Source: Paenilisteria rustica (lineage in GTDB: Bacteria > Bacillota > Bacilli > Lactobacillales > Listeriaceae). From it: 64,000 nt of DNA. The notes beneath the pieces are model-generated. The model was not told where the DNA came from. It made no database searches and worked only from the letters and a program-made list of their open reading frames with translations. Each line of letters begins with the position of its first letter. The stretch's first letter is position 1. The stretch is taken from contig NZ_JABJVM010000002.1 in assembly GCF_013820765.1 (NCBI RefSeq), positions 248,001 to 312,000 of the forward strand. The letters are read 5' to 3'. Shown here one piece after another: positions 55,401-63,350 of this stretch. A program made the translations under genes and the position numbers.

Positions 55401-56335
55401 CACAGCCTGTTTTAGAAATAAATCACTTAGTTAAGCGAATTGGAGCTAAACCGATTATAAAAGATATCTCATTTTCAGTGAACGAGGGTGAAATATTTGG
55501 ACTCTTAGGCCCCAATGGTGCCGGAAAAACAACCATTATCAGAAGTATTGTCAAACTCATTAGCAAGACTAGCGGAGAGGTTAAAATTTTAGGAAAAAAC
55601 ATAGACGAATCTTACACAGAAGCTATCCAACAAGTTGGAGCAATCGTAGAAAATCCAGAATTTTATCCGTATATGACAGGGCTACAGAATCTCAAAACAT
55701 TTGCTTCTATGTCGCGAAACAAAATCTCACACGAGCGCTTACATGAAATTATTCAGCTCGTGCATTTAGACAAAGCAATTAATAATAAAGTAAAAACATA
55801 CTCGCTTGGGATGAGACAAAGATTAGGCGTGGCACAGGCGCTTATACACGAACCAAAACTATTAATTTTTGATGAACCTACAAATGGATTAGATCCAGAG
55901 GGAATGAAAGAATTCCGTTTGCAGATGAAAACATTAGCTAGTCAAGGTGTCAGTGTTCTTGTATCCTCTCACCTACTAACAGAAATGGAACTACTGTGTG
56001 ATCGATTCGCAATTATAGAACGCGGAGAGCTGACGCATATTGCAGATATGAAACAAGAAAATCTAGCAGAAACGGAACAATTACAAACTTTCCATATGCA
56101 CCTTGAGCCTCTTGAATTATCTAAAAAACTACTCACAAATTGGAATATCGACTACATACTAGCTGATAATGGAACATCGCATTTCTTTGTGAAAAGTAGT
56201 CCCTCCAACATCCCGTTGCTTGTTAAGAATTTAGTAGCAGAAGATGTTTCGATTTTTGCAATAGAAGCACATACTAAAACATTAGAAGAGCGTTTCTTAG
56301 AAATTACAAAACAAAATGGGGGTAGCATGGAATGA
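55397..56335 (+). CDS. ABC transporter ATPase (BcrA-like)
   Basis: 312 residues. Walker A GPNGAGKTTIIRS, signature SLGMRQRLGVAQAL, Walker B LLIFDEPTNGLDP and the switch His in VSSHLLTEME. The C-terminal 90 residues are the extra domain usual in bacitracin/lantibiotic-type exporters. AAGGAG precedes the ATG, which overlaps the aroK stop (ATGA). Partner permease follows. Substrate unknown; an antimicrobial peptide is a reasonable guess. Confidence 0.85.
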   Translation: MTQPVLEINHLVKRIGAKPIIKDISFSVNEGEIFGLLGPNGAGKTTIIRSIVKLISKTSGEVKILGKNIDESYTEAIQQVGAIVENPEFYPYMTGLQNLKTFASMSRNKISHERLHEIIQLVHLDKAINNKVKTYSLGMRQRLGVAQALIHEPKLLIFDEPTNGLDPEGMKEFRLQMKTLASQGVSVLVSSHLLTEMELLCDRFAIIERGELTHIADMKQENLAETEQLQTFHMHLEPLELSKKLLTNWNIDYILADNGTSHFFVKSSPSNIPLLVKNLVAEDVSIFAIEAHTKTLEERFLEITKQNGGSME

Positions 56336-57153
56336 TGTCATTAATCGCGAATGAAACAAAGAAATTATCACTAAGGTTCAGTACATGGCTATATCCTCTT
56401 ATTATTTTAGTTATCATTCTCGCTTTATCCGCAAGTTTTAAATCTTTTGTCCCCGACATTGATAATATCCAATTGATGTTATCTGTAAACAGCATCAGTA
56501 TGTTTATGGTAGCCCTATTTTCTATTGTCGTGGCTAGCGCTGTTGTATCTTCTGAATTTAGTTATGGCACAATAAAGTTATTGTTGATTCGGCCATATCA
56601 ACGTTGGCAGATTCTCCTTTCTAAATATATTGTTGTTCTTATGTATGCAGTCATTTTAACTATATTTACGATTGCTATGTCTTATATTATTGGTGGGATT
56701 TTAACTTCTTTTGGAAGCTTGACACAAGATATTAGTGTAACTAATCCAACCTATTCAGAGAACGGAGATATTACAAATGTAGGACAAAATGCTTTAGATG
56801 CGATTGGTTCCCAACTAGGTTACTTCTCGATTCAACTGATTTTTTCTACTTCGATTGCATTTATGGTTTCTTCACTTTTAAGAAGTCAGGCTTTGGCTGT
56901 AGGGATTGGACTATTCTTGCTGTTTATCAATAGTATTGCAGGTGGAATCACGCTTATGTTGGTAGAACAATTCCAATGGTTCAAATACATCTTTATGGCT
57001 CCACTATACTATGTAAGCATGCAGGCAAATGGCCTCGGAATGGATGTAAAAGGTCTTTCTCCAGGATTAGCTATCGGGGTTCTAAGTGTATACTATATTA
57101 TTTTTATGGCTCTATCCTTCATTTTTTTCCAAAAAAGAGATGTGTCTGTTTAA
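56332..57153 (+). CDS. ABC transporter permease (ABC-2 / BcrB-like)
   Basis: 273 residues, six membrane helices, with the ABC-2 pattern SSEFSYGTIKLLLIRPYQRWQILLSKY near residue 75. Pairs with the preceding ATPase, overlapping its stop by four bases (two adjacent ATG codons possible). The last gene of the comG-aroK-ABC run, ended by a bidirectional terminator. Confidence 0.85.
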   Translation: MMSLIANETKKLSLRFSTWLYPLIILVIILALSASFKSFVPDIDNIQLMLSVNSISMFMVALFSIVVASAVVSSEFSYGTIKLLLIRPYQRWQILLSKYIVVLMYAVILTIFTIAMSYIIGGILTSFGSLTQDISVTNPTYSENGDITNVGQNALDAIGSQLGYFSIQLIFSTSIAFMVSSLLRSQALAVGIGLFLLFINSIAGGITLMLVEQFQWFKYIFMAPLYYVSMQANGLGMDVKGLSPGLAIGVLSVYYIIFMALSFIFFQKRDVSV

Positions 57154-57163
57154 TTGTATAAAA

Positions 57164-57222
57164 TAAAAAATGCCAGATAAAGAGCTATCTCATTACGATA
57201 GTGCTTTTCTGGCATTTTAATA
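57164..57222. terminator. Bidirectional terminator ABC permease / yqgU
   Basis: AAAAAATGCCAGA pairs with TCTGGCATTTT with an inner AGCTATC / GATAGTGCT stem. It closes both converging units. Confidence 0.85.
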
Positions 57223-58317
57223 CATCTTATCCTGATGTTGTATCAAATAGGATATGTCTTTTGTTTCTAAATCAATTATTTGATCAAATAGGTAACCGTA
57301 TAAACAGTATTTACCGTTTGGTGATATAACAATAGGCTCGTTATTTGTTAGTTCCAATATGGTTTCTTTCTTTTTCTCTGTTGGGTTCACTTTAACTAGC
57401 TTGAATTCGCCGCCATGGTCTTTTAGCTTCTTACTTTCATACGGTTCAAATGTAAGGAATGATTCCTCTTCTACATTCAAATCATAGAATGGAAAGAATG
57501 TCCCCAACTCATCGTATACCCTTGGTGCTTCATATTGATAATAAGATTGAAAACCAAGTGTCCTAAAGTTATACACCATAGATTTATCATCTTTGCTTGG
57601 CTCCATTGTTAGTAGTGTATTGGCAGATACAGCGAATTTATAGACATCTGCGACAACCAGGTTTTTAATCGTCTTATCGCGAATATCCTCGAGATAGAGG
57701 TCTCCTCTGTCTTTTTGTGGTGATAGTTTTTGATTGAAAATAAATAAATTATCACTATACCACGAAACAAATGGTGAGTCTGTATTCAATTGAACCAAAT
57801 TACCAGAAGGAATATCTAATTGAAATACTTGGTAATTCCAATCTGTATCGAATGTTGTGAGGAACATCTTATTTTGATCATCTTGATTCCATGCAAACTC
57901 TATATTTTGTGGCTTTACTTGCTTCGTGCTCATCCGCGACCCAGCCATTGAAATAACATCTAAAGCTGCTTTATCTTTGCTTTCGGCAGAATAAATAAGG
58001 AAACAATCTCGGTTCGGGCTAATGATGACTTCTGAGATGACATGTGATGTTTCATATATTTGATGCTGCTTTCCGTTAAAAACATTGAGCCTTTCGAAGG
58101 TTACTTTTCCCTCTTTCCTCAGTTGCACTAGGACATTCTTATCGTCTATCCAGCCCACAATCCGTTGAAATTCTTTAGGTTGAATGTTTAAGGTTTTAAT
58201 TTTATTCGAAGTCGTTATCCTTTCTTTGCTGACAGGTGTCTGCTCATTTTGACAGCCGTAGGAAAGAAATAAAAGTCCAAGGATTGTAATTATAAAACTT
58301 ATGCGAAATTTATTCAT
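57217..58317 (-). CDS. yqgU: YqgU-like lipoprotein
   Basis: 366 residues. The signal peptide ends in LSYGC (Cys about 22), a plausible lipobox. The mature chain is beta-rich and propeller-like, with repeated hydrophobic-acidic segments (FQRIVGWIDDKNVLVQL, VISPNRDCFLIYS, IVISPNGKYCLYGYL). This agrees with the B. subtilis YqgU beta-propeller family, whose gene also sits near glcK. Function unknown. GGAGGG precedes the ATG. Confidence 0.75.
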   Translation of the reverse strand: MNKFRISFIITILGLLFLSYGCQNEQTPVSKERITTSNKIKTLNIQPKEFQRIVGWIDDKNVLVQLRKEGKVTFERLNVFNGKQHQIYETSHVISEVIISPNRDCFLIYSAESKDKAALDVISMAGSRMSTKQVKPQNIEFAWNQDDQNKMFLTTFDTDWNYQVFQLDIPSGNLVQLNTDSPFVSWYSDNLFIFNQKLSPQKDRGDLYLEDIRDKTIKNLVVADVYKFAVSANTLLTMEPSKDDKSMVYNFRTLGFQSYYQYEAPRVYDELGTFFPFYDLNVEEESFLTFEPYESKKLKDHGGEFKLVKVNPTEKKKETILELTNNEPIVISPNGKYCLYGYLFDQIIDLETKDISYLIQHQDKMY

Positions 58318-58391
58318 CTCTTTCCCTCCATTTGCTAATATGTTACTACTATTTTACCCTGACATCAAGGAAGTGAAACAACCTTCCATTT

Positions 58392-58448
58392 ATAAAAAAA
58401 GCTAGATGTCTACTAGCGTTACATTAATGCCAGTAGTACATCTAGCTA
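58392..58448 (-). terminator. Terminator of glcK
   Basis: Minus strand GCTAGATGTACTACTGG pairs imperfectly with CGCTAGTAGACATCTAGC, then TTTTTTT. Confidence 0.85.
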
Positions 58449-58457
58449 AATAAGCTA

Positions 58458-59429
58458 TTATTCAGACGGTAAAGCTAACCATGCGGCACCCAAAACACCA
58501 GCGTCATTTCCAAGCGTTGCAATCGAAATCGATGTTGATTCTCGAACTGCTGGGAAAACCATACCTTCAAAATAATCTTGAATAGGAGTTAAAAGGGCAT
58601 CACCAGCGGCCGAAACCCCGCCACCAATGATTATTTTTTCTGGATTAAGCATATTGCCGATATGGCTACATGCTAGACCAAGGTAAAAACAAATATGATC
58701 AACTACTTTTTGTGCTAAGGCATCATCTTCTGCTGCGAGGTCGAAAATCAACTTAGATGTTATATCTTCAGTTTCCTGCTGTATAGAGCCTTTCAACTTA
58801 GAATCCGCTTCAAAAGACTTAGCTAAATCTTTTGCAACACGCACGATTCCTGTAGCAGAAGCAATGGTTTCTAGACAACCTTTCTTCCCACATGTACAGT
58901 CATAGGCTTCTTTACTAGTATCTACCGTGATATGACCAATTTCTCCTGCTGCGCCTTTAGCTCCATGAAGAATTTTACCTTCTGCAAAAATACCTCCACC
59001 GACGCCCGTTCCTAATGTGACAAAGAAAACATTCGCTGAGCCTTCGCCAGCTCCTTGCCATCTTTCGCCAACCGCTGCAATGTTAGCATCATTGTCTAAA
59101 TGAACATCTAAACTGGTGATTTTTTTGAGATCAGTGGCTACATTTTGCTCTTTCGCCCAGTTTAGATTGTATGCTCCCTTAACTGTGCCGGTTTCGTAGT
59201 TAATCGTGCCAGGCGTCCCCATTCCGATACCATAGAAAGCGTCGTGATCCAATTGTAAGTCTTTTAATTTTTGATTGATGCTGTCGCCGATGTTACGAAC
59301 AATATGGGAACCTTCATCTGAGATATCCGTTTCGACAGACCATTTTTCTTCAATCGTGCCATCGGTTGTTAGAATTGCGATTTTCGCAGTTGTGCCGCCA
59401 AGGTCAACGCCAATTAATTTCTTTTCCAT
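58458..59429 (-). CDS. glcK: Glucokinase (ROK family)
   Basis: 323 residues. N-terminal ATP motif GVDLGGTTAKIAIL, catalytic region LDNDANIAAVGE, GTGVGGGIF, and the zinc site CTCGKKGCLE with the ROK His in GEIGHITVD. It phosphorylates glucose that enters without the PTS. ATG at 59429 sits ten bases after AGGAG; a GTG six bases earlier would be four bases after it, so either may be used. Downstream of yqgQ and gluP, as in B. subtilis. Confidence 0.93.
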   Translation of the reverse strand: MEKKLIGVDLGGTTAKIAILTTDGTIEEKWSVETDISDEGSHIVRNIGDSINQKLKDLQLDHDAFYGIGMGTPGTINYETGTVKGAYNLNWAKEQNVATDLKKITSLDVHLDNDANIAAVGERWQGAGEGSANVFFVTLGTGVGGGIFAEGKILHGAKGAAGEIGHITVDTSKEAYDCTCGKKGCLETIASATGIVRVAKDLAKSFEADSKLKGSIQQETEDITSKLIFDLAAEDDALAQKVVDHICFYLGLACSHIGNMLNPEKIIIGGGVSAAGDALLTPIQDYFEGMVFPAVRESTSISIATLGNDAGVLGAAWLALPSE

Positions 59430-59442
59430 TTTCACATGTCTC

Positions 59443-59655
59443 CTAATCTACTACCTTATTTTTTGCTTTCTCTTTGTCTAGTTCTACTTTGAGAATCGAT
59501 CTTGCATGAGCATAGACTTCACGATCCAGCAATTTATGTTTAAACAGTTCAGTTAGCTCGTATTCCATCATTTCGATATCCCATTGTCGCTTACCAAGAT
59601 AAACGATAATGCCGTATTTTTTCAGTAATTGAGCCACATCATAGACTGTTTTCAT
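59443..59655 (-). CDS. yqgQ: YqgQ family protein (DUF910)
   Basis: 70 residues, helical: TVYDVAQLLKKYGIIVYLGKRQWDIEMMEYEL is the family stretch. Function not established; fold is a three-helix bundle with nucleic-acid-binding character proposed for relatives. AAGAGGT precedes the ATG. It lies between gluP and glcK with short gaps (11 and 13 bases). Confidence 0.88.
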   Translation of the reverse strand: MKTVYDVAQLLKKYGIIVYLGKRQWDIEMMEYELTELFKHKLLDREVYAHARSILKVELDKEKAKNKVVD

Positions 59656-59666
59656 AACGATACCTC

Positions 59667-61214
59667 TTATCTTGTTTGAATTTTGCTCTCTAAATAGCTT
59701 TTATACTGGACATAAGTTTTTGTATCTTGCTGTTCAACCGCGATTGTGGCTTCTTTTAATGCTTGTCCCAAGTTCCCTTGCATTTCGTAGCTACGGGCCA
59801 ATAAGAAATGGGCATGTGGATTAAATGATTCTTGCGCAATTGCTTCTCTTGCAAAATCTGCTGCCTTCACTTCGTTCTCTTGAATCGTTGCAATAACAGC
59901 TAAGTTTGTATAGGTTAGCGCATCGGCACTGCCTGAAATTTGAAGTTGGTGCAAGATTTTTCGTGCTGTTTTGTAATCTTCATTTTGTATAAATGCCCCT
60001 GCTACAGCGTTGGCATTTTGTGGATCATACGGATGCTCTCCTTTGTCAAAACCGAACCACAGGAAAAATGCAGTCAGTAAAATAGCGGAAGCTCCATATA
60101 AAATCCGACGCCAATGGAAGTATTGATGAGGCATGGATAGAGCTCCAGCAATTAGAAAGCCGCCCACTAAACCGCCGATATGTCCTGCGAGATCGATGCC
60201 TGGGGAAAACAGATCAACCACTAAATTGACAACAACTAAACCAGCAATGCTGATTCCGAGTGACCTTGCATAAATATGAGGTTTTAATACGACTAGATAT
60301 AACAAGGCACCAAAAATACCAAATATGGCCGTACTAGCTCCAGCAGCCACATTAATGTTAAAGGCAAAACTTGCGACAACTCCTGTTATGCCAGATAGCA
60401 CATAGATGAGCACAAAACGCCACTTACCAAACAGTTTTTCTGCCATTGGTCCTATAATATACAGGACAACAGAGTTCATGAGTAAGTGTAGTAATCCGAT
60501 ATGGATAAACATCGGCGTAATGAAGCGCCACCATTCTCCTGCAAATATGAGTGGATTGAATTTTGCTCCCCACCTAACAAGGTTAAATGTGTTAGTGCTC
60601 GTTCCTCCCGTGAATGTCATGATTAAAAACACCGCTATTTGAATCGCAAGTAAAACATATGTCACGTATGGCTTTTCTTTGCGAGCTTGCACCTGTTCAT
60701 CACTTACTTTTGTGGTGATATAGTTGATAACGACGCTGCGCTCACTAGTGATGGTGCTCTCGTCTAGTTCAGTTGGAACTTGAAATGTCTCGGCAGGTAT
60801 ACCGAAATCTGTTTCTAGTTGCTTTAACTGCTCATCTGCGTTTTCTGCATCGATTAATATATTGTTCAGACTTACTTTCTCATTTTCTGATTGTAATGGT
60901 TTATCGAACCATTCTGAAGTGTCCCCAACTGGCTTAAAAGGTGTGATATACATATTGACTAGTGGTAGTTTCAAACGTCCCATCTGCTTGCGTAAATCCT
61001 CGCACACACGCATGACTTGCTCAATATCTCGCTCGACGACACTAGACCAACTGAGCTCCTTCATCTGAATTCGAATAACTGGTCGCTTCTTTTGGGCTGG
61101 ATTATCTAGCCAAAGTTCTTGTTTCTTTTCATGAAGATGGATGAGTCGATATCCTTCCTCAATTAGAAAATAACTAGTTAAGCGCCAAAAAATATACTGT
61201 TCCTGGAGGCTCAA
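59667..61214 (-). CDS. gluP: Rhomboid intramembrane protease GluP (YqgP)
   Basis: 515 residues. Cytosolic N-terminal domain (1-175), rhomboid core of about seven helices (180-375) with catalytic Ser in AAGASTAIFGIFGALLY and catalytic His in LAGHIGGLVGGF, plus the WWRFITPMFIHIGLLHLLMN loop. TPR-like repeats follow (about 390-510). In B. subtilis it cleaves membrane proteins including the magnesium transporter MgtE. TTG start with AGGGA upstream. First of gluP-yqgQ-glcK. Confidence 0.93.
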   Translation of the reverse strand: MSLQEQYIFWRLTSYFLIEEGYRLIHLHEKKQELWLDNPAQKKRPVIRIQMKELSWSSVVERDIEQVMRVCEDLRKQMGRLKLPLVNMYITPFKPVGDTSEWFDKPLQSENEKVSLNNILIDAENADEQLKQLETDFGIPAETFQVPTELDESTITSERSVVINYITTKVSDEQVQARKEKPYVTYVLLAIQIAVFLIMTFTGGTSTNTFNLVRWGAKFNPLIFAGEWWRFITPMFIHIGLLHLLMNSVVLYIIGPMAEKLFGKWRFVLIYVLSGITGVVASFAFNINVAAGASTAIFGIFGALLYLVVLKPHIYARSLGISIAGLVVVNLVVDLFSPGIDLAGHIGGLVGGFLIAGALSMPHQYFHWRRILYGASAILLTAFFLWFGFDKGEHPYDPQNANAVAGAFIQNEDYKTARKILHQLQISGSADALTYTNLAVIATIQENEVKAADFAREAIAQESFNPHAHFLLARSYEMQGNLGQALKEATIAVEQQDTKTYVQYKSYLESKIQTR

Positions 61215-61308
61215 AAAATTCCCTGCTTTCTTTTAAAATCCTATTTATAAGTACTACTATACGCAAAAAAGCGAACATTGTAAATCAATCTCCGCCAATT
61301 TTTTGCTA

Positions 61309-61863
61309 TTATTTCAGATTATTTTCAATCACTAGTTTTTGGACGGGTAAATCATGGGGTTCTGGCTTAAAAGTAGTCGTTATTTGCTCGGGATAACATA
61401 GCGAAATAGTAGCTCCTTGATAGCCGTCTAGGTAACGATCGTAAAAACCAGCGCCAAAACCAATTCTATAGCCATCTGTGCGGAATAAAACACCGGGAAC
61501 AATCAATAAATCCACTTTTGTTTTTGGAACAACTGCAGCGCTCTCTAACGGTTCATAGAGACCCAATGCTTTTTTACAGAGCTCATCGCCATCTTCGTAG
61601 ACTCGAAATTGCATCGATTTGGTTTTATTGTCGGTCTCTGGTATCGATACAACTTTTCCATCTTGCCAAGCTTGTTTGATGATTGCTTGCGTTGCTATTT
61701 CTGGAAACCTCGCGATTGTAATGCCAATTGTCGTAGCGTTTTGCCACATTTTTTCTTGAAATAATTGTTCTGCGATGACTTGTGATCGTTTTTCATATGT
61801 AGCTTGATCCATTTTATTCAATTGTGTCAGTATTTGTTCACGTAGCGCCGCTTTGGTTGCCAT
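61309..61863 (-). CDS. yqgN: 5-formyltetrahydrofolate cyclo-ligase
   Basis: 184 residues. MTHFS family: basic N-terminal helix (KAALREQILTQL), ATP/folate-site VDLLIVPGVLFRTDGYRIGFGAGFYDRYL. It recycles 5-formyl-THF to 5,10-methenyl-THF. AAGGAGGAG precedes the ATG. It is one of three folate C1 functions in the window (with FolD and GcvT). Confidence 0.92.
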   Translation of the reverse strand: MATKAALREQILTQLNKMDQATYEKRSQVIAEQLFQEKMWQNATTIGITIARFPEIATQAIIKQAWQDGKVVSIPETDNKTKSMQFRVYEDGDELCKKALGLYEPLESAAVVPKTKVDLLIVPGVLFRTDGYRIGFGAGFYDRYLDGYQGATISLCYPEQITTTFKPEPHDLPVQKLVIENNLK

Positions 61864-61894
61864 TTCGTCTCCTCCTTAGCCTAGAATCTTTTCC

Positions 61895-61928
61895 ATAAAA
61901 AAAGCAACAGGTGAAAATCCTGCTGCTT
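61895..61928 (-). terminator. Terminator of rpmG
   Basis: Minus strand AGCAGCAGG, ATTTTCA loop, CCTGTTGCT, then TTTTTTT. It begins at the rpmG stop. Confidence 0.88.
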
Positions 61929-62076
61929 ACTTAGTTTCGCGGTGCAAAGTGACACGGCGCAATCTTGGACAATATTTTTTTAGTTCAATACGTTCCGGGT
62001 TTTCACGTTTGTTTTTAGTAGTGATATAATTGCGATCGCCGCACTCAGTGCATTCTAAAGTGATATTAACACGCAT
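61927..62076 (-). CDS. rpmG: Ribosomal protein L33
   Basis: 49 residues, too short for ordinary gene callers with a length cutoff. It begins [20 protein letters not shown] and ends in [11 protein letters not shown]. One CxxC (ECTEC) and a lone Cys in KKYCPRLRR remain, so the four-Cys zinc site is incomplete; a partly Cys-free form is common among L33 paralogs. GGAGGG precedes the ATG. It is followed by a terminator and then yqgN. Confidence 0.95.
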   Translation of the reverse strand: MRVNITLECTECGDRNYITTKNKRENPERIELKKYCPRLRRVTLHRETK

Positions 62077-62201
62077 TCTATTTCCCTCCAAACTCTAATC
62101 AAACTGAATTATTTATCAGACCTGTATTATAATATCATTTTTAAGGGCTTTACGCAAGGATTCCTAAGCTTTTCTTTTTATTTTGTTTACAATATTCATT
62201 T

Positions 62202-62230
62202 TTGACTATGTTTTTGGCGTAATTTATGCT
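62202..62230 (+). promoter_or_regulatory. Predicted sigma-A promoter of the 62275 gene
   Basis: TTGACT (62202-62207), 17-base spacer, TATGCT (62225-62230), 44 bases before the start codon. Confidence 0.6.
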
Positions 62231-62274
62231 ATAAATAGAAGTAGAGTTTAGGGAAAAGAGGTGTTATTAACACA

Positions 62275-62628
62275 ATGACTGTTCTAATCATAATTCTTCT
62301 TGCCTGTGCTGTCGTCCTATTCTTGCTTTCATTTATGCAGAAGGGAAATAGTAAGCAGATAGAAAATGAGATGGAGGAAATTGCCTCTCAATTAATGCAA
62401 GAGAACTTCGAATTAAAAAAACGCGTGTCTACTCTAGAAAATACAATGAACATCGATGCTGACACCGTCACTCCAGTTCGCACATCTAGCAAAAAACTCC
62501 GTGACTTAAGAAAAAAACAAATTATTACTTTGTATACTTCTGGTGTCACTATAGAGGAAATCGTTACGCAATCGGAACTTTCAGAAGAACAAGTAAATGA
62601 AATAATTGCTGAATACGTAGCTCATTAA
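62275..62628 (+). CDS. Membrane-anchored coiled-coil protein with HTH-like end
   Basis: 117 residues. An N-terminal membrane helix (TVLIIILLACAVVLFLLSF), a coiled coil (about 28-65), and a C-terminal helix-turn-helix-like segment (KQIITLYTSGVTIEEIVTQSELSEEQVNEIIAEY), where the phrasing LYTSGVTIEEIVTQSELSE resembles resolvase-type HTH. I do not recognise a characterised family. GAGGTG lies 11 bases before the ATG. It is followed at 32 bases by the next gene, likely co-transcribed. Confidence 0.65.
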   Translation: MTVLIIILLACAVVLFLLSFMQKGNSKQIENEMEEIASQLMQENFELKKRVSTLENTMNIDADTVTPVRTSSKKLRDLRKKQIITLYTSGVTIEEIVTQSELSEEQVNEIIAEYVAH

Positions 62629-62660
62629 ATTGGAGATATCATAAGGGAGGAAATAATACA

Positions 62661-63149
62661 ATGAAACAATCACTTCGCATGCTGGCGTTAGGATTTTTGA
62701 TTTCAGCAGTGCTCTTGCTTGTCTTTGATACGTTCTTCTCATCAAGCGCACAAGCAGAGAAATCGGCGGACCAAAAAACAACAGCAGAAACAAAGGACAA
62801 TTCAGGTTACAAAAAGAAATACGAGGATTTACTAGCGTCTCAAGAATTAGCGAAATCACAAGCTGCAGAGGCTCAAAAAGCAGTAGCAGCTAAGAAAAAA
62901 GCCGAGGAAGAAAAAGCGAAACAAGCAGCAAATCAAGTCAAGAAGTTCACGCTTGTTATCAAAAAAGGTGACCCTTCTTCTAAAGCAGGTAACGAATTAC
63001 AATTTGCCGGCATCATTAAGTCAGGTGCTGAATTCGATAAATTCCTACGTTCCAACAACTATGAGAAATATGTACGCGACGGTAGCTATGCTGTAGATAG
63101 TAATATGACTGCCGATCAAATCGCAAAAATTATCACGCATAAAAATTAA
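62661..63149 (+). CDS. Secreted/anchored protein with MltG-like end domain (YqzC type)
   Basis: 162 residues: N-terminal membrane helix (LALGFLISAVLLLVFDTFF), a Lys/Ala/Glu coiled-coil spacer (about 35-95), then a small domain (FTLVIKKGDPSSKAGNEL, FAGIIKSGAEFDKFLRSNNYEKYVRDGSY) that resembles the LysM-like part of endolytic transglycosylase MltG without its catalytic region. Probable cell-wall-facing protein; role unknown. GGGAGG precedes the ATG. Confidence 0.7.
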   Translation: MKQSLRMLALGFLISAVLLLVFDTFFSSSAQAEKSADQKTTAETKDNSGYKKKYEDLLASQELAKSQAAEAQKAVAAKKKAEEEKAKQAANQVKKFTLVIKKGDPSSKAGNELQFAGIIKSGAEFDKFLRSNNYEKYVRDGSYAVDSNMTADQIAKIITHKN

Positions 63150-63152
63150 TAA

Positions 63153-63190
63153 AAACAGGAAAGCTGCTATCATCGCTTTCCTGTTTTTTG
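63153..63190 (+). terminator. Terminator after the MltG-like gene
   Basis: AACAGGAAAGC, 10-base loop, GCTTTCCTGTT, then TTTT. Confidence 0.9.
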
Positions 63191-63212
63191 TTAGCTAAAG
63201 CGCTCTGGTTGT

Positions 63213-63220
63213 GTTATAAT
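63213..63220 (+). promoter_or_regulatory. Extended -10 promoter ahead of the rsgA leader
   Basis: TGTTATAAT-type extended -10 (TATAAT at 63215-63220); the -35 region is poor. About 36 bases before the uORF start. Confidence 0.5.
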
Positions 63221-63255
63221 GGAGCGGAATTCCCATTATGAAAGGATGATGAATT

Positions 63256-63321
63256 ATGGATATTGTAAAGTTTGCAAACACTAACAACAATCACATTTTG
63301 GGAGCGTTTAATTTGATTTAA
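63256..63321 (+). CDS. Upstream leader peptide (21 codons) before rsgA
   Basis: ATG 63256 to TAA 63321 with AAAGGATGATG upstream. The peptide MDIVKFANTNNNHILGAFNLI has five Asn, four of them within the NTNNN cluster. Its last seven codons form one side of a strong hairpin (63300-63328). The stop lies 29 bases before the rsgA TTG. No database family known to me. It could be a sensing leader (translation-dependent attenuation) or simply a fortuitous frame; ribosome site plus overlap with alternative hairpins favour the first. Confidence 0.45.
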   Translation: MDIVKFANTNNNHILGAFNLI

Positions 63322-63343
63322 AGCTCCCCTATTTTAAAGGAGC
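63300..63343 (+). promoter_or_regulatory. Mutually exclusive hairpins between the leader peptide and rsgA
   Basis: Arm 1 GGGAGC (63300-63305) pairs with arm 2 GCTCCC (63323-63328), extended by TTTAA / TTAAA, forming an 11-bp stem with one bulge. Arm 2 can instead pair with arm 3 GGAGC (63339-63343), which is the rsgA ribosome binding site. Arm 1 lies inside the leader peptide's coding sequence, so ribosome movement there would decide which hairpin forms. Confidence 0.5.
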
Positions 63344-63350
63344 GAAAACA

